From: Lithobates sylvaticus
Taxonomy: Eukaryota > Chordata > Amphibia > Anura > Ranidae
Reading direction: 5' to 3'
Assembly (NCBI GenBank): GCA_028564925.1
Contig: CM053031.1
Span: 160,568,226-160,632,225, forward strand
Length of the DNA stretch: 64,000 nt
Numbering within the stretch: the first letter of the stretch is position 1; each line of letters begins with the position of its first letter. This document shows positions 58,723 through 64,000 of this stretch, piece by piece. The notes beneath the pieces are model-generated. The model searched no databases, was not told the origin of the DNA, and saw nothing but the letters and a program-made list of their open reading frames with translations. The translations under genes and the position numbers were made by a program.

Positions 58723-59150
58723 TGCATATCTCATATCTGAGGGGCTGCTGGGGATAGCAGCAATATTCTGGGCCCTGTGCTGAGCAGCCTCCCCTCTGCA
58801 CACTGACCACAGAGGGTCAGTTGCTTGGCACAGCCACCATTCACAAAATAGTCTGTAATTTTTATTTTTTTTTTTTTAATGAATACAAAGCATTCTCTGA
58901 TTGGATGAAGTGGAAATTGTGATGTTACTGCCCCTTCTCTCCAACAAGTCCAATCAGAGAATGTCTTGTATTCATTAAGAAAAAAATTTTTTTCTGTGAA
59001 TGCCAGCTGTGCTGAGTGAGCGACCCCCTCTGGTCAGTGTGGGCAAGACACTCGGTACAGGACCCAGAAGATCACAGGTATGATTGAGGTAATGCCAACT
59101 ACTACAGTGATTGTCAGCTTTCCCAGCAGCCACTCAGGTATGAGATATGC
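58723..59150. repeat. Fold-back (MITE-like) element
   Basis: Outer arms GCATATCTCATATCTGAG and its partner CTCAGGTATGAGATATGC, inner arms containing GAATACAAAGCATTCTCTGATTGGA and the reverse ATCAGAGAATGTCTTGTATTC. A 428-bp imperfect palindrome. No duplication at the flanks is certain, so its family is open. Confidence 0.75.
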
Positions 59151-59464
59151 ATTCATATACTGTGCCGAGCAATGTAAATATACAAGAGAGATCATAACCG
59201 GAGTTCAGGTTTAATGTATGCCAGAACTGCTGCTTAGAGTCTCCACTGGAAGTGCTTGTGAGAGGGCGATTACACAGGAGAGCAAATGGGAGACAGGGAC
59301 AGAGAACTGTCATCCAATAACAGCTAATGTGTCTGAGGAAGGACCTTCATGGCAGGATCACCGGGTATTATTCTAATAAAAGATGCAGATTTGAAAACAT
59401 TGAAAATAAACAATTAAAATTACATTTGAATGTTAAAGTGTATCTATGATCAAAACTTTTTATT
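59151..59464. other. Unassigned sequence
   Basis: No gene or repeat recognised. Confidence 0.4.
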
Positions 59465-60445
59465 AGTTCCATCAGGTGTCGCCATCAGAGTGCCCCCTTG
59501 CATCAACTGTCTGTATCCGAGTAGCTACTTACATCAACTGTGCCCATCAGAGTCCCCCTTACTTCAACTGTCCCCATCAGAGCCCCCCTTACATCAACTT
59601 TTCCCATCAGACCCCCCCTTACATCAACTGTCCCCATCAGAGCCCCCCTTACTTCAACTGTCCCCATCAGAGCCCCCCTTACATCAACTGTCCCCATCAG
59701 ACCCCCCTTACATCAACTGTCCCCATCAGAGCCCCCCTTACGTAAATTTTTCCCATCAGAGCCCCCCTTACATCAACTGTCCCCATCAGAGTCCCCCTTA
59801 CTTCAACTGTCCCCATCAGAGCCCCCCTTACATCAACTGTCCCCATCAGAGCCCCCCTTACATCAACTGTCCCCATCAGAGCCCCCCTTACGCCAATTTT
59901 TCCCATCAGAGCCCCCCTTACATCAAATGTCCCCATCAGAGTCCCCCTTACTTCAACTGTCCCCATCAGAGCCCCCCTTACATCAACTTTCCCCATCAGA
60001 GCCCCCTTACATCAACTGTCCCCATCAGAGCCCCCCTTACATAAATTCTCCCCAACATAATCCCCCTTACATCAATTCGCCCCAAAAGAGTCCCCCTTAA
60101 ATCAATTGTGCCCTGCAGAGTGCCCCCTTACATCAACTATCCCCATCAGAGTCCTCTTATATCAACTGTCCCATCAAAATGCCCCCTTACCTCAATTCTC
60201 CCCAACAGAATCCCCCTTACACCAACTGTGCCCTGCAGAGTGCCCCCTTACATCAAATATCCCCATCATAGTCCCCCTTACATCAATTGTCCCATCAAAA
60301 TTACATTAACTGTCCCTATCAGAGAACCTCTTACATCAATTATCCCCCATTAGAGTCTCCTTTACATCAGTTGCCCCCATCAGAGTGCCCCTTTCGTTAA
60401 TTGCCCCTATCAGAGTCCCCCTTCCATCAATTGGCTCCATCAGAG
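59465..60445 (+). repeat. 30-bp minisatellite
   Basis: About 32 units of CATCAGAGCCCCCCTTACAT plus CAACTGTCCC. The middle (59560-60020) is most regular. Both flanks are diverged (units with TGCCCTGCAGAGTG at 60110 and 60230). Open frames on both strands come from the 30-bp period. Confidence 0.95.
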
Positions 60446-61245
60446 TGCCTAATGGACCAATGGATGCACTCTTGGAGACCTGAGGGGCACAACTAATATC
60501 TAGGGGGCACAGCCCACCCCAACACCCCACTAGATCGGAGCCCACTATCCCACAGCCACATGCGGCAAGGACATTATTGTCCTAATATGGCACCAGGCCA
60601 TACAGTATTTGGACAATGTCATTAACTAAATGGCCTTTTGGCTATATTGGGTCAATTATGTCACCAGTTTCCAATAGTTTCAGGTTGAATCTTACTGGTG
60701 ACCATTGTCATTGGAACGGAAAGCGTTGGGCATTCCAATTTGTCACCAGTTGATTTTATCTTATGTTATTCTTCTGCACTTCAGCACCCAAATCCAGTGA
60801 GGGAGTGGCATGATAGGGAGCAGTGGCAGCTGGTGCGCAATATTTGGGTGGGAGGAGAATCAGGAAGACAATAGCAAATATTAATTTGTTATTGTCACAC
60901 AACTGGGTGGGATCAGGGCGCAGTGCTGCGCCCCAAGCCCACCCTTTTTTGAAGCCAATTAGAGCCTCAGGCTCTAATCATGTGCTTCAAAAAAACAACA
61001 ACCCATTGAAATCCATGCGTCCGGCACCCTGTATGTGGATTTCGGGCTGGGCGCATGGATGGGTCGCCAATGGTAGGGAGCCAATCAGGTGCATTGCATG
61101 CAAATTTGATAATATAAAACAAATTTGATAATATAAAACAAACATACAGGAGGAGAGAATTGAAAGAGTATAGAGCTGACTTCACCAGTCTCCTGCTGCT
61201 TATTTACTGTTCACTCTGCAGGATAGGGGAGAGCGGTGTCAGCAT
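60446..61245. other. Unassigned sequence
   Basis: Contains a 23-bp tandem duplication (CAAATTTGATAATATAAAA at 61102 and 61124) and a short palindrome (GAGCCTCAGGCTC, 60963). No gene seen. Confidence 0.4.
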
Positions 61246-61699
61246 TGTAACAGAGTGAGAGGAACTATGAAACAGACAGAGACAGAAAATGCAGTAAAAA
61301 TCACACCTTTTAATAAAGAGGTAAAAATGGTACAACTGATAAACGTAGTCAAAACATAGCCAGGGTTCAGTAGCCAAAGCAGGTTGTCAGAACAATCAGG
61401 AAGCCAGAGATCAGTGTAGTCAGAGGCAGCAGACAGGATCAGGAGCCAGAAGGGACGTCAGTCAGGCAAGTCTTCAACAGGAACACAGCAGAGAGTCCAC
61501 AGATATGTTGACCAAGGCAAAGGCATTGAAGAAATGAACCAGGCAGTTTAAATAGCCAGAAGGGGCTGGCTGTGGGTTTGACTGACGAGCAGGAGATGAT
61601 CAACAGGTGAGCCACTGTGGAACGACGAGTACTGGCAATTAACTGAAAGCTGAGCAACCTGAGCACAGAGAAGGAAGGGCTGAGAGCCCAGCCCTGACA
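61246..61699 (-). mobile_element. Probable solo LTR (gypsy-like)
   Basis: 454 bp with ends TGTAAC...CTGACA (plus) and, on the minus strand, a TATTTAAAC promoter-like site and AATAAA-like TTATTAAAAGG in the order of an LTR. No flanking target duplication and no internal region, so the call is tentative. Fossil. Confidence 0.5.
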
Positions 61700-61828
61700 C
61701 AGAGATAGTGGTTTCACCCTCTTGGGTCTGCTGGTTGGCAGAGCTGTGTAAATCTCAGGAATGAATAAACAGAAATAAAAATCCTTTGGTAGGTAAAACA
61801 GCTCCCATATATTGATTTTATCTGTGTA

Positions 61829-63450
<1,622 letters not shown>

Positions 63451-63452
63451 TA

Positions 63453-64000
63453 TTTAGCTGTTTGGAGTTCAGCCTTGAAGGGAATCAGTCAGAGTAGACT
63501 ACAGTAGCTGCTTTGCTTTCCACCTAGCTACCTAACCTGACTATCAGTACAATAGACTGCAGGGCTATTGTACATTGCCCCCATACTACCAACATTCAGG
63601 GAACAAATATTTGGATTAAAATGGGGTTTATTTGTTCACCCGGAGTTCTTACAAGGACTCATTAAGACAGCCATTATCTGTCACAGGTGAGGGTGTCACT
63701 AAGGCTCTAGTTATGGGGCATAGCACACTTCTGCAGCATCACATAGAAGGACAGTTGGCCCCAGAACTAGCAATGCTTCCAGGTGCTTCAGTTTCAAAAA
63801 TTATATTAGTAGAGCAAAATAGTTTATAAAAGGATTAGAGCACCAGAGGTGTGCATTGGGTCCAGAAATTTTTTTATCATAACAACAGATCTGGGGATAT
63901 AGCCAGCCCATTTCAGGGGCTCAAAACATCCCCTTCATCAAGGCTGAAGGGCAAGATATGTTAAAATTAACCAGTAGAGATCTGCGCTATAGCCGAATTG
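63453..64000. other. Unassigned sequence with decayed PLE-tail motif
   Basis: Mostly non-coding. On the minus strand near 63910-63941 lie TTGATGA, a GGGG/CCCC stem II and GAAAT, resembling a decayed PLE hammerhead, so a PLE tail may begin here and run off the window. Confidence 0.4.

Noticed and set aside
59430-60100. Proline-rich repeat protein frames
   Set aside because: By-product of the 30-bp minisatellite; open in multiple frames on both strands.

Overview
The window looks like a stretch of amphibian (most likely frog) genome with no recognisable host gene. It is almost entirely transposable elements, many of them nested. The inference rests on the mix of families: Penelope-like elements (PLEs) with GIY-YIG endonucleases, an L1/Tx1-type LINE, CR1-type LINEs, gypsy and BEL/Pao LTR fossils, and piggyBac, hAT, PIF/Harbinger and Tc1 DNA transposons, all AT-rich with simple repeats. 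Several sequences resemble repeats I remember from ranid frogs. That is recall, not a search result, and no host marker fixes the species.

Layout. 1-5340: PLE1 (+), preceded by a near-identical inverted copy of its own 5' part. 5540-52490: one nested stack. An old gypsy element (- strand) is split by PLE2 (5794-9982, 16-bp target duplication, 1.74-kb inverted arms) and by a BEL/Pao element (10514-52084, LTRs at both ends, 5-bp duplication ATTCT). Inside BEL lie a CR1 piece, a fragment resembling Harbinger-derived repeats and a piggyBac (13803-43357). A 9.4-kb hAT (17451-26838) sits in the piggyBac transposase gene, and a 14-kb Harbinger (28750-42802) sits near the piggyBac end. A gag-only LTR element (31719-38194) sits inside the Harbinger, and its 5' LTR carries a non-autonomous piggyBac (32062-35043). 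The BEL 3' LTR is split by a 7.8-kb L1 (43898-51724). 52490-57010: PLE3 (-), interrupted by an unidentified insert, a tRNA-derived SINE and a CR1. 57010-64000: a piggyBac scrap, a non-autonomous piggyBac, a CR1 tail, a fold-back element, a 30-bp minisatellite, a probable solo LTR and a nearly intact Tc1 (61829-63450).

The most functional-looking unit is the Harbinger. Its DDE transposase (two exons), a Myb/SANT-like protein (three exons, - strand) and a MADF-domain protein (two exons, + strand, divergent from the Myb gene) all have open frames and consistent splice sites. Its ends carry matching inverted repeats and a TTA duplication. A second theme is hammerhead-ribozyme-like motifs in PLE tails, including one in each arm of the PLE2 palindrome.
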